From Bacillota bacterium (GTDB lineage: Bacteria; Bacillota; Dethiobacteria; DTU022): DNA of 30,836 bases. The translations under genes were made by a program, and so were the position numbers. The notes beneath the pieces were generated by a model that saw only the letters and a program-made list of their open reading frames with translations, searched no databases and was not told where the DNA came from. The stretch is taken from positions 1 through 30,836 of the forward strand of contig JAAYGO010000043.1 in NCBI GenBank assembly GCA_012727685.1, read 5' to 3'. This document shows, one piece after another, positions 7,290 to 15,336 of the stretch (position 1 is the stretch's first letter; each line of letters starts with the position of its first letter).

Positions 7290-9584
7290 ATGGCTAAGCG
7301 GCAAACAAATTATGGAAATGAAATTAAGTCGCAAATCAAGGGCATCATCCTGCTGGCACTGGCGGTTTTCTGTTACGCCGGACTGGTGCAAACCGGACAA
7401 ACAGGCGAAATCGGAATGTCCGTCCACAATATTCTGCGCACCTTAGCCGGCCGGACCGCCATCGTGATCCCCTTTCTGATCGGCATGCTGGCGCTGCGGC
7501 TGATGCTGCCCCAGCGCATCTTCAATGTGAAGACCCGCCTGATCGGGATGATCATCCTGCTGTTGCTGTTCATGGTCTGGGCCCACCTGCAGCTCATGAT
7601 CGACAACCTGGATGCCCTCGCCGGAGAGGATTTTTTAAGGGTCAGTTTCCGCATGGGCCTGGAAAAGGACGGCGGGGGAGTCATCGGGGGAGCGCTGGCA
7701 GTGGTCCTTTTTTACCTTTTTAACGTGGTCGGCAGCCAGATTGTGCTGGCTACGCTGGCCCTGATTTCGCTGCTCCTCATTGTCAATGTATCGCTCGGCA
7801 CTTTATTCGTCGCCCTGCGGCGCCTCGCAGGCTGGGGGTTGCTGCTCTTAAAAAGGATCGGCCGCTTTTTAAGAGATACCTATGCAATTTTAATGACCGG
7901 CACTGAGGAGGAGCGGGGCGCCTCTGAAAAAAAAATAGAGGAAGAAGCTGAGAAAACACCGCTTGCGCCATACCCGGAAGAAGCCTCGAAACTGCTCCAG
8001 GAAGAGCCGAGACCGGAAAGCGAACCGGAGCATAAGCCGGAACCTTCTTATTACCAGAAAGAGCGCCGCCTGGCGCTGGTGGAGCCGGTGGAAAACGGCG
8101 CGCCGGCCGTATACCGGCTGAAACCAGCTCTTATACCGAAAAAACAATATATCCTCCCCCCATTGGAGCTGCTGGCCAAGCCGAACCGCATCGGCGAGCA
8201 CCAGCAGGTCAAGGGGATCAAAGAGCGGGCCAGGCTGCTTGAGAACACGCTGCACAGCTTTGGGGTAAAGGCACGGGTGGTCCATGTCCAGTCTGGACCG
8301 ACTGTCACCCGCTTCGAAGTACAACCGGAGGCCGGGGTTAAGGTCAGTAAAATTATCAGCCTCTCCGACGACCTGGCGTTAAATCTGGCCGCCCCGCTGG
8401 TCCGGATCGAGGCGCCGATACCGGGGAAGGCGGCGCTGGGGATCGAGGTGCCGAACAAAATCATTTCCATGGTCTACCTGCGCGAATCGCTGGAAGATGA
8501 GAGCTTTCAAGAAAGCCCTTCCCCGCTGACCTTCGGTTTGGGTAAAGATATTACCGGGGTTCCGGTGGTAGCCGATCTGGCGAAAATGCCGCACCTTTTA
8601 ATCGCCGGCGCTACCGGTTCGGGGAAAAGTGTCTGCCTGAACACGATTATTGTCAGCTTCCTCTATAAGGCTTCGCCCGACCGGGTCCGTTTCCTGATGA
8701 TCGATCCGAAGGTTGTGGAACTGAGTGTTTATAACGGGATCCCGCACCTGTTGATGCCCGTAATCACCGATCCGAAAAAGGCTTCCCTGGCCTTGCGCAA
8801 CATGGTTAAAGAAATGGGGCGGCGTTACGAACTCTTTGCCCGCGAAGGGGTACGCGATATCAATACCTTCAACGATTTAATCGCCTCCGGCGGGGCTGAA
8901 GGGGAAAGCCTGCCCTATCTCGTGGTGATCATCGATGAACTGGCGGACCTGATGCTGGTCGCACCCGGTGAAGTGGAGGATTCCATCGCCCGCCTGGCTC
9001 AGATGTCCAGGGCAGCCGGCATCCACCTGGTCATCGCCACCCAGAGACCTTCGGTAGATGTGCTGACCGGCATCATTAAGGCCAACATTACTTCCCGCAT
9101 CGCCTTTACCGTCTCCTCGCAGGTTGATTCGCGGACCATTCTCGATATGGCGGGGGCGGAGAAGCTTCTCGGCCGCGGGGACATGCTCTTTTATCCGGTC
9201 GGGGCGGTCAAGCCGTTCCGGGTACAGGGCGCGTACGTCAGTGAACGGGAAGTGAAGAACATCACCGATTATATCAGGAGCCAGGGTGAGGCCGAATACG
9301 AACCGGTTTTGAGCACCCTGGAAGCGGATGAAGCTGACACGGAAGAAGTCGATCAGCTCTTTCCCGATGCGGTCGAGCTCGTGGTGCGCACCGGACAGGC
9401 ATCGATCTCCTTGTTGCAGAGACGCTTTCGGATCGGCTATACCCGGGCGGCCCGCCTGATTGATGATCTGGAGCGCAGGGGAGTCGTCGGACCGCACGAA
9501 GGCAGCAAACCGCGCGAAGTGGTGATTAGCCCGGAACAGGCTTTGAAGATGTACGAGGAGTACAAGGAGAGAATGAATTCCTGA
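7290..9584 (+). CDS. ftsK: DNA translocase FtsK/SpoIIIE
   Basis: This 764-residue septal DNA pump moves chromosomes through the division or sporulation septum. The N-terminus (about residues 18-190) has four or five membrane helices. An acidic, Pro/Glu-rich linker (about 205-260) leads to the FtsK alpha and beta motor domains. Walker A is GATGSGKS at 440-447 (Lys446), Walker B is in 'LPYLVVIIDELADLM', and 'RAAGIHLVIATQRPSVDVLTG' is the conserved FtsK segment. The C-terminal winged-helix gamma domain, which reads KOPS/SRS DNA sequences, is visible in 'ISLLQRRFRIGYTRAARLID'. ATG 7290 is preceded by AAAGGTG (7275-7281). From sequence alone I cannot say whether it acts mainly as SpoIIIE; its position after tepA-ylzJ matches spoIIIE of Bacillus. 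Confidence 0.96.
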   Translation: MAKRQTNYGNEIKSQIKGIILLALAVFCYAGLVQTGQTGEIGMSVHNILRTLAGRTAIVIPFLIGMLALRLMLPQRIFNVKTRLIGMIILLLLFMVWAHLQLMIDNLDALAGEDFLRVSFRMGLEKDGGGVIGGALAVVLFYLFNVVGSQIVLATLALISLLLIVNVSLGTLFVALRRLAGWGLLLLKRIGRFLRDTYAILMTGTEEERGASEKKIEEEAEKTPLAPYPEEASKLLQEEPRPESEPEHKPEPSYYQKERRLALVEPVENGAPAVYRLKPALIPKKQYILPPLELLAKPNRIGEHQQVKGIKERARLLENTLHSFGVKARVVHVQSGPTVTRFEVQPEAGVKVSKIISLSDDLALNLAAPLVRIEAPIPGKAALGIEVPNKIISMVYLRESLEDESFQESPSPLTFGLGKDITGVPVVADLAKMPHLLIAGATGSGKSVCLNTIIVSFLYKASPDRVRFLMIDPKVVELSVYNGIPHLLMPVITDPKKASLALRNMVKEMGRRYELFAREGVRDINTFNDLIASGGAEGESLPYLVVIIDELADLMLVAPGEVEDSIARLAQMSRAAGIHLVIATQRPSVDVLTGIIKANITSRIAFTVSSQVDSRTILDMAGAEKLLGRGDMLFYPVGAVKPFRVQGAYVSEREVKNITDYIRSQGEAEYEPVLSTLEADEADTEEVDQLFPDAVELVVRTGQASISLLQRRFRIGYTRAARLIDDLERRGVVGPHEGSKPREVVISPEQALKMYEEYKERMNS

Positions 9585-9598
9585 AAGAAGGTGAGGCC

Positions 9599-10414
9599 AT
9601 GGATGAATTGACGGCGTTATTGCGCCAGGCCCGGCTCGAGAAGCAGCTTTCCCTGAAGGATATTAGCGAAATCACCAAGATCCAGCCCCGTTACCTGGAA
9701 GCACTTGAAAACGGCGATTTTTCCGTATTTGCCGGCGAGGTATACCTCAAGGGGGCGTTAAAAAATTTTGCCGCCACCGTTGGCCTGGATCCAGCGGAAG
9801 TGATGGCCCTCTACAATAAACTGCGCTCCCAGGAGCCGGAAGTGGAGGAAGTGGAGCAACCGGTTGGGGAAAAAGTGAAAACGGCAGCCAAACCGCGGCG
9901 CCAAAAGGTTGAGGTGACCCGCCAGGGACCTTCCTTTACTGCGGGAGTAATTGTCTTGCTGCTGTTCCTGGTGGCAGCCGCCATCTGGTACGGGATTAAG
10001 GGCACTACGGAGGAACCGTCCGGAGAACCTGAACCGCTTCAAAACGGCCAGATACCGGGGGGCAGCAACGCCATCACCGGAGAACCGGTAGTAGAACCGC
10101 CGCCGTCGCCCGCGCTAGAGCTAGTCTCCGCAAGCGGTCGCGAAACGGTTTACAGTGTTACCGGAACAGAAGAGATCCAGGTTAAACTGACTTTTCGGGA
10201 ACTCTGCTGGGTGCAATTGAAAACCGACGGCACCGAATCATTCTATCCCCGTTCCTTTAAAAAGGGTGAAGAGCTGGAAGCAACGGCAACCGACACGGTG
10301 TGGATCCGCCTCGGTAACCCGCCCGGGGCCGTGATTACGGTGAATGAAAATGTAATTGAAGGCATGCTTGAGCATACTCACCCCCATAACTTCGTTTTTG
10401 TTCTGGAACAATAA
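9599..10414 (+). CDS. rodZ: RodZ-like helix-turn-helix membrane protein
   Basis: The 271-residue protein has an N-terminal RodZ-type HTH (residues about 3-70, 'LLRQARLEKQLSLKDISEITKIQPRYLEALE'), a basic linker, one transmembrane helix (about 114-133), a Pro/Glu-rich extracytoplasmic linker and a C-terminal DUF4115-like beta domain ('CWVQLKTDGTESFYPRSFKKGEELE'). RodZ links MreB filaments to the cell-wall elongation machinery and influences cell shape; the HTH binds MreB more than DNA in characterised members. ATG 9599 lies 14 bases after the ftsK stop with AAGGTGA in front, so the two are likely cotranscribed. It occupies the same place as ymfM in Bacillus, but pgsA, which follows in Bacillus, is absent here. 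Confidence 0.9.
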   Translation: MDELTALLRQARLEKQLSLKDISEITKIQPRYLEALENGDFSVFAGEVYLKGALKNFAATVGLDPAEVMALYNKLRSQEPEVEEVEQPVGEKVKTAAKPRRQKVEVTRQGPSFTAGVIVLLLFLVAAAIWYGIKGTTEEPSGEPEPLQNGQIPGGSNAITGEPVVEPPPSPALELVSASGRETVYSVTGTEEIQVKLTFRELCWVQLKTDGTESFYPRSFKKGEELEATATDTVWIRLGNPPGAVITVNENVIEGMLEHTHPHNFVFVLEQ

Positions 10415-10441
10415 TTGCCCGGCCAGGGGAGAAGTTTAAGC

Positions 10442-11815
10442 TTGCAAAACGATTATCGCTATAAGATCGCCGCTGTTTCACTGGGTTGCGACAAAAATCG
10501 GATTGATACCGAAGAGATACTCGCACTTTTAGGCCGTGAGGGATATATCATTAGCGCCGACCCGGCCGCCGCTGACCTGGTGATCGTCAATACCTGTGCC
10601 TTTATTGAGGAAGCCCAGCAGGAATCGATTGCCACGCTTCTGAAACTGGCCCGGCATCGCCGGGGACGGAAACCGCTAATCATTGCCGCGGGCTGCCTGG
10701 CCGAGCATTTTGGCGCGCGACTGCTGGAGATCTTACCGGAACTAGCCGGTGTGATCGGTGTCCACAGCTATTCCCGGCTAGTTGAATTTATCCAAAAATG
10801 CCGCTCCGGCCAGCGGCCGGCTTACCTGCTTCCCCCTCCGGAACGCTACTGCAGCCTTGGACCGCGCCTGCTCACCAGTGCTCCATTCAGCGTTTATGTG
10901 AAAATAGCGGAGGGGTGCAACAACCGCTGCCGCTACTGCCTGATTCCTTCGCTCCGCGGCCCGCTGCGCAGCCGGCCGGCGCATGAAATCGTAAATGAAG
11001 TATGCGACCTGGTCAAAGGCGGTGCGCGGGAAGTAAACCTGATCGCCCAGGATACGACCGCCTATGGGACCGAATCGGGTGGAGCGCCTGCCTTAACCGG
11101 CCTCATCAAGCAAATACTGGACGCCGCTCCTGATCTGCCCTGGCTGCGCATTCTCTACGCTTATCCCTCGCGGATCGATGCCGGCTTGATCGAGTTAATG
11201 GCCACCGAACCGCGCCTCTGCCGCTACCTGGATATGCCGCTGCAGCATATTCATACGGAGCTATTGCGGCGTATGGGGCGCACATACTCCCGGGAAGATG
11301 TCATTGCCCTGATTACCACCCTGCGCAGCGCCATCCCCGACCTGGCGCTGCGGACCACGTTCATGACCGGATTCCCCGGCGAAACGCGCGCCGCTTTCGA
11401 AGCGCTAAAGCAATTTTTAATTGAATACCCCTTGCAACATGTGGGTGTCTTCGCCTATTCCTCCCAGAAGGGAACGGCGGCGGCTCTGATGAAAGAGCAG
11501 GTTCCGCGCCGGGTTGCCTTAAAAAGGCGGCGTGAACTCTTGGAACAGCAGCAAAAAATTTCGCTGCAGCTAAACCGCGCCCTGATTGGGAAAAGAGTCA
11601 CCGTGCTTGTTGAGCGTCGCCTTTCTGGCAAAAAGCAGTCTTATTACGGCCGCACGGCGGCCCAGGCCCCTGCAGTAGACGGGGGAGTTTATTTCCGCTC
11701 AAGGGAGCCGCTTGCTCCCGGCGATTTTATCACCCTGACGATCACCGCCGCTGCTCCGTACCACCTGTTTGGCGCCAATCCGGCAGCCATCACACTTCCC
11801 TGGCGCAAACGGTGA
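10442..11815 (+). CDS. rimO: Ribosomal protein S12 methylthiotransferase RimO
   Basis: This 457-residue radical-SAM enzyme adds a methylthio group to the conserved Asp of ribosomal protein S12. The UPF0004 domain supplies three cluster cysteines: Cys16 ('SLGCDKNRIDTE'), Cys52 ('NTCAFIEEA') and Cys85 ('AAGCLAEHF'). The radical-SAM motif CNNRCRYC gives Cys159, Cys163 and Cys166, and 'YMDMPLQH'-like 'YLDMPLQHI' and 'RTTFMTGFPGET' follow. A TRAM-like domain closes the protein (about 390-455). RimO rather than MiaB is indicated by 'SLGCDKNRIDTE' and 'CLIPSLRG'. I place the start at TTG 10442, which has AGGGGAGAA (10425-10433) at good spacing; TTG 10415 directly after the rodZ stop lacks its own site. 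Confidence 0.93.
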   Translation: MQNDYRYKIAAVSLGCDKNRIDTEEILALLGREGYIISADPAAADLVIVNTCAFIEEAQQESIATLLKLARHRRGRKPLIIAAGCLAEHFGARLLEILPELAGVIGVHSYSRLVEFIQKCRSGQRPAYLLPPPERYCSLGPRLLTSAPFSVYVKIAEGCNNRCRYCLIPSLRGPLRSRPAHEIVNEVCDLVKGGAREVNLIAQDTTAYGTESGGAPALTGLIKQILDAAPDLPWLRILYAYPSRIDAGLIELMATEPRLCRYLDMPLQHIHTELLRRMGRTYSREDVIALITTLRSAIPDLALRTTFMTGFPGETRAAFEALKQFLIEYPLQHVGVFAYSSQKGTAAALMKEQVPRRVALKRRRELLEQQQKISLQLNRALIGKRVTVLVERRLSGKKQSYYGRTAAQAPAVDGGVYFRSREPLAPGDFITLTITAAAPYHLFGANPAAITLPWRKR

Positions 11816-11908
11816 AAGCCGGCAACAGCTCGCTCACTTTTTCCATAGCAATTTTTTCCCTGTTTTCCATTTAAACAGAATGATGTGCCGTTTCTCAGCA
11901 TTGAGGTG

Positions 11909-11938
11909 TTGCGCAATGTATATCACCTTTGCTATAAT
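11909..11938 (+). promoter_or_regulatory. SigA-type promoter for the 11981-14004 pair
   Basis: TTGCGC (11909-11914), an 18-base spacer and a perfect TATAAT (11933-11938) lie about 42 bases before the GTG start at 11981. The preceding 90 bases after rimO contain no clear terminator. Confidence 0.65.
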
Positions 11939-11980
11939 CAAGGTAATTCGTAGATTATGTAAACAAGGGGCGCTTGAGCT

Positions 11981-12508
11981 GTGAATGAATACCGCTGGCC
12001 GGTGATCGCTGTTGCTGCCATAGTGGTATTGGCGTTATTTTTCGGCTTCAACTATTACCGCCAACATTATCTGTATCAGGAGCGCTTTCTGGAGAAACTG
12101 CAGGAAATGGAAGCGATCCAAAGTGCTGCCATTAAAGAAGAAAACGGCGCTGCAGTGCTGGAAATCATCCCGGCGGAAGATTACCGGGGCAGCCTGAAGG
12201 AAATGATGGACGAAATCGGAGCCATTGCCGCCGCATACGGGCATGCTGATCAAGCGGTAAAATTAGTGGACCGGCGCAACCAGGTGCTCGATTCTTTTGC
12301 CGCCGCCGCCTCACCGGCGCTATATGAAGGGGCCCGCCGGAACAATTACCGCTCTGTGGCGGCCACCATTTATGAACTGGCGGAAACTTACCGGCTGGAA
12401 GAGGTCTCCTTCGTGGTCGATTCCCGCCATCTCTACCTGCAGGCGCGGGACGGGGACTACTATCTGTATCAGGTTATCCCCCTTGAAAAGCAGGAGGGGA
12501 AAATATGA
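11981..12508 (+). CDS. Membrane-anchored protein of unknown function, coupled to the FtsH-like gene
   Basis: I do not recognise this 175-residue protein. It has one N-terminal hydrophobic helix (about residues 7-24) and a remainder of about 150 residues that is probably extracytoplasmic. Residues about 34-75 look helical or coiled-coil-like ('ERFLEKLQEMEAIQSAAIKEEN'), and the C-terminal 60 residues contain alternating beta-type segments ('VSFVVDSRHLYLQARDGDYYLYQVIPLE'). It starts at GTG 11981 behind AAGGGG. Its TGA overlaps the ATG of the FtsH-like gene in an ATGA junction, so the two are translationally coupled and probably made in matched amounts. A partner or regulator role for the protease is inference from this arrangement. 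Confidence 0.8.
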   Translation: MNEYRWPVIAVAAIVVLALFFGFNYYRQHYLYQERFLEKLQEMEAIQSAAIKEENGAAVLEIIPAEDYRGSLKEMMDEIGAIAAAYGHADQAVKLVDRRNQVLDSFAAAASPALYEGARRNNYRSVAATIYELAETYRLEEVSFVVDSRHLYLQARDGDYYLYQVIPLEKQEGKI

Positions 12509-14004
12509 GAATAAGAGATGTGCTCATGGGAGTAGCAGTTGCCCTGGTCATTATCTTGCTCTGGTACCAGCCCAGTTTTATCCCGATCGTTTTTTTGGCC
12601 GGCCTTTTTTTCCTGCTCTTCCGGTTTTCCAGCTTTAAAACACCCCGCTTCAGCGCTGTGGGCCGGAGTCTCGCCAAGCGAAAACCGGTTGGTTTTGACC
12701 AGATCGGCGGCCAGGAGGTAGCCAAAAAGGAACTCCTGGAAGCGCTTGATTTTCTGCTGAAACCACAGCAGATTCGCCGCATGGGTATTCGCCCGATCAA
12801 GGGGATTATGCTGGTTGGACCTCCGGGCACCGGAAAGACCCTGCTGGCAAAGGCGGCCGCCAGCTACACTCAATCTTCTTTTTTAAGCGTGGCGGGAAGT
12901 GAATTCATCGAGATGTATGCTGGGGTGGGGGCACAGCGCGTGCGCCGCTTATTTGCAGAATGCCGGGCCAAAGCGCGGCAGGAACATAAGAAGAGCGCCA
13001 TATTATTTATTGATGAAATTGACATCCTCGGGGGCAAGCGCGGCATGCACAGCAGCCACCTCGAGTATGACCAGACTTTGAACCAGTTCCTGGTTGAACT
13101 GGACGGTCTCGGCTGCCATGATGATGTCAATATCCTGGTCATCGGTGCGACCAATCGGCCGGAAATATTGGACCCGGCCTTGCTCCGTCCCGGACGCTTT
13201 GACCGGGTGGTCCGGGTGGATCTGCCCGACCTGGAGGGAAGGCTGCAAATCCTTAAGTTGCACCTTACCAACAAGCCTCTTGACCGGCAGGTTGACTTGA
13301 AAAAAATAGCCAGGGAAACCTTTGGTTTTTCCGGAGCCCACCTTGAAAATCTTGCCAATGAGGCGGCCATCCTGGCGATGCGGCAAAACGAAGCAACGAT
13401 CAAGGAGCATCACCTCGTGGAGGCCGTAGACAAGGTCATATTGGGCGAGAAGCTGGATCGGAAACCGGACCGGGAAGAGCTGTGGCGGGTGGCGGTTCAT
13501 GAAACCGGCCATGCCCTGGTCAGTGAAATCGTTAACCCCGGTTCAGTCTCCACGGTGACCATCACCCCGCGGGGTAAGGCACTGGGATATATGCGCCAGC
13601 ATCCGGAGCGCGATTATTATCTGCATACCCTTGAATACCTGGAACGGCAAATCGCCGTGCAACTGGGCGGATCTGTCAGTGAAAAGTTAATCCTCGGCAG
13701 CCGCAGCACCGGAGCAATCGGCGATTTTAACCAGGCGGTGGAGCTGGCGAAAAAAATCATCGGCGCCGGTCTTTCCTCCCTGGGAGTGGTCAGCATCAAG
13801 GACCTGCCCCGGGGGTTGTTGCACCGGACGATCCGGCAGATTATCAATGCGCAGGAGCAGTGTGTAACCGATTTGCTGGCCGGGCAAAAAGGGCTGATCA
13901 AGGAAATCGCCTCCATTCTAGTCGACGAGGAGAAGATCAGCGGGGAGCTATTGCGCGAAAAAATAACGGTTGCCCGCGATGAGCCCCGGCAAGCCGTGCT
14001 ATAA
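12505..14004 (+). CDS. Short FtsH-like membrane AAA+ zinc metalloprotease
   Basis: The 499-residue protein has two membrane helices (about 6-22 and 25-41) separated by only a few residues, so the extracytoplasmic domain of about 70 residues in ordinary FtsH is missing. The AAA+ module is complete: Walker A GPPGTGKT at 105-112, a pore-loop segment 'FIEMYAGVGAQRVRRLF', Walker B 'ILFIDEID', and an arginine-finger region 'LLRPGRFDR'. The M41 peptidase domain has HETGH at 332-336 and the likely third zinc ligand Asp407 in 'TGAIGDFNQA'. All key residues are intact, so it should be active. It is shorter than canonical FtsH (about 600-650) and probably a paralogue rather than the housekeeping copy. 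Its start overlaps the preceding gene by 4 bases; cinA follows after 96 bases. Confidence 0.9.
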   Translation: MRIRDVLMGVAVALVIILLWYQPSFIPIVFLAGLFFLLFRFSSFKTPRFSAVGRSLAKRKPVGFDQIGGQEVAKKELLEALDFLLKPQQIRRMGIRPIKGIMLVGPPGTGKTLLAKAAASYTQSSFLSVAGSEFIEMYAGVGAQRVRRLFAECRAKARQEHKKSAILFIDEIDILGGKRGMHSSHLEYDQTLNQFLVELDGLGCHDDVNILVIGATNRPEILDPALLRPGRFDRVVRVDLPDLEGRLQILKLHLTNKPLDRQVDLKKIARETFGFSGAHLENLANEAAILAMRQNEATIKEHHLVEAVDKVILGEKLDRKPDREELWRVAVHETGHALVSEIVNPGSVSTVTITPRGKALGYMRQHPERDYYLHTLEYLERQIAVQLGGSVSEKLILGSRSTGAIGDFNQAVELAKKIIGAGLSSLGVVSIKDLPRGLLHRTIRQIINAQEQCVTDLLAGQKGLIKEIASILVDEEKISGELLREKITVARDEPRQAVL

Positions 14005-14100
14005 TGAGATTGCGGTGACTGCTTTGGGCAAGGCTTCACATCAACTGCTGCAGCCCGGCAGCAACGCCGCCATTTTTGCGGACGAAATGGGGGCTGAGCA

Positions 14101-15336
14101 GTGAAAGCGGATTTGCTTTTTACCGGCAGCGAGTTATTGACCGGCCTGGTGGAGAACACCAATGCCGGCTACCTGTCGCGGCGACTTGGCGGCGCCGGCA
14201 TCCAGGTCCGGGAACAGCGGGTGCTCCCGGACGATTTACAGGCCATTGCCGCAGCCATGGAGAGGAGCCTGTGCTTAAGCGACGTGGTGATCGTTACCGG
14301 CGGTCTCGGGCCGACTGATGACGATCTGACCAGGGAGGCGGCGGCATACTGCCTCCGGCGTAAGCTGCGGCCCGATGCCAGACAGATGCAAATACTGGAA
14401 TTTTTTTTCCAGGAACGGGGCCTGGAGATGCCGGAGGCGAACCGCAAGCAGGCGTTAGTGATCGAGGGTAGCACGCCGCTGGACAATCCCCGCGGCACCG
14501 CACCGGGGGCGTTGATCGAAACGGAAGGGAAACTGCTCTTTCTCCTCCCGGGACCGCCTTTGGAAATGCAGCCCATGTTTGAAGAGGCGGTGCTGCCCCT
14601 GCTGCGCGGCAGGGCCCGCGATGACTTTTTCTTAGTCAAAACCTTGAAATGCACCGGCCTGGGGGAATCTCAGCTCGCGGCAGCGGTCAAGGAGCTGGGC
14701 CGGTGGGATAATCCTTCCCTCTCCCTGGCTGCCCGGGGGATGGAGGTTCACCTGCAGTTAAAGGCGCAAGGTGAGACGGCAGCGGTAGAGGAGCTGATCG
14801 CTGCCGCCTCGCACCGCTTGCGCCGGGCACTTCGAGATTATCTTTACGGCGAAGACGAAGATACACTGGCCGCCGTGGTCTCCAGGCTACTGATTGAATC
14901 GGGGCAAACCCTGGCCCTGGCGGAATCGTGCAGTGGCGGTTTGCTGGCCGACATGATCACCGATGTACCCGGCAGCTCCCGCTTTTTTAAGGGGGGATTG
15001 GTGGCTTACAGCCTGGCGGCGAAAGAAGCCTCCCTCGGCCTGGATCGGACCTTCCTTGAACGGGAGGGGGCCGTTAGCGAATGGACAGCCCGGGCCATGG
15101 CCAGTGCCGCGCGGCGCAAGCTTGACGCCACCATCGGCGTCGGAATCACCGGAGTCGCCGGCCCGGACACCGATCTGGACGGCCGTCCGCTGGGTTTGGT
15201 TTATATCGCCATCGACAACAAGGACCGGGTTAGCTGCCGGGAGATGCATTTCCGGGGCATCCGCCGCACCGTAAAGATCAGAGCTGCCCAGGCAGCCTTA
15301 ACCATGCTGTGGAGGAGAGTTCGCCCTGAAGTTTAA
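14101..15336 (+). CDS. cinA: Competence/damage-inducible protein CinA (NMN deamidase family)
   Basis: This 411-residue two-domain protein has an N-terminal MoCF/COG1058 nucleotide-binding domain (about 1-170; 'LLFTGSELLTGLVENTNAGYLS', 'VTGGLGPTDDDLTREA') and a C-terminal CinA domain (about 255-405; 'LAESCSGGLLADMITDVPGSS', 'GVGITGVAGPD'). In characterised homologues the N-terminal domain has ADP-ribose pyrophosphatase activity and the C-terminal domain deamidates NMN, recycling pyridine nucleotides. In several bacteria the gene is cotranscribed with recA and brought to the membrane by competence factors. Here two genes separate it from recA. The start is GTG 14101, with GGGGGCTGAGCA just upstream, a moderate ribosome site. 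The last 11 bases overlap the proposed CTG start of the next gene. Confidence 0.94.
   Translation: MKADLLFTGSELLTGLVENTNAGYLSRRLGGAGIQVREQRVLPDDLQAIAAAMERSLCLSDVVIVTGGLGPTDDDLTREAAAYCLRRKLRPDARQMQILEFFFQERGLEMPEANRKQALVIEGSTPLDNPRGTAPGALIETEGKLLFLLPGPPLEMQPMFEEAVLPLLRGRARDDFFLVKTLKCTGLGESQLAAAVKELGRWDNPSLSLAARGMEVHLQLKAQGETAAVEELIAAASHRLRRALRDYLYGEDEDTLAAVVSRLLIESGQTLALAESCSGGLLADMITDVPGSSRFFKGGLVAYSLAAKEASLGLDRTFLEREGAVSEWTARAMASAARRKLDATIGVGITGVAGPDTDLDGRPLGLVYIAIDNKDRVSCREMHFRGIRRTVKIRAAQAALTMLWRRVRPEV

Noticed and set aside
8877..9497. 206-residue open frame antisense to ftsK/spoIIIE
   Set aside because: Shadow of a GC-rich gene; no ribosome site or domain pattern.
14000..14005. TATAAT at the end of the FtsH-like gene as a cinA promoter
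   Set aside because: No -35 at 16-18 bases; the nearest TTGCCC is 24 bases away.
12870..14162. Several antisense frames opposite the FtsH-like gene
   Set aside because: Arg/Ser-rich low-information translations typical of the reverse strand of GC-rich genes.
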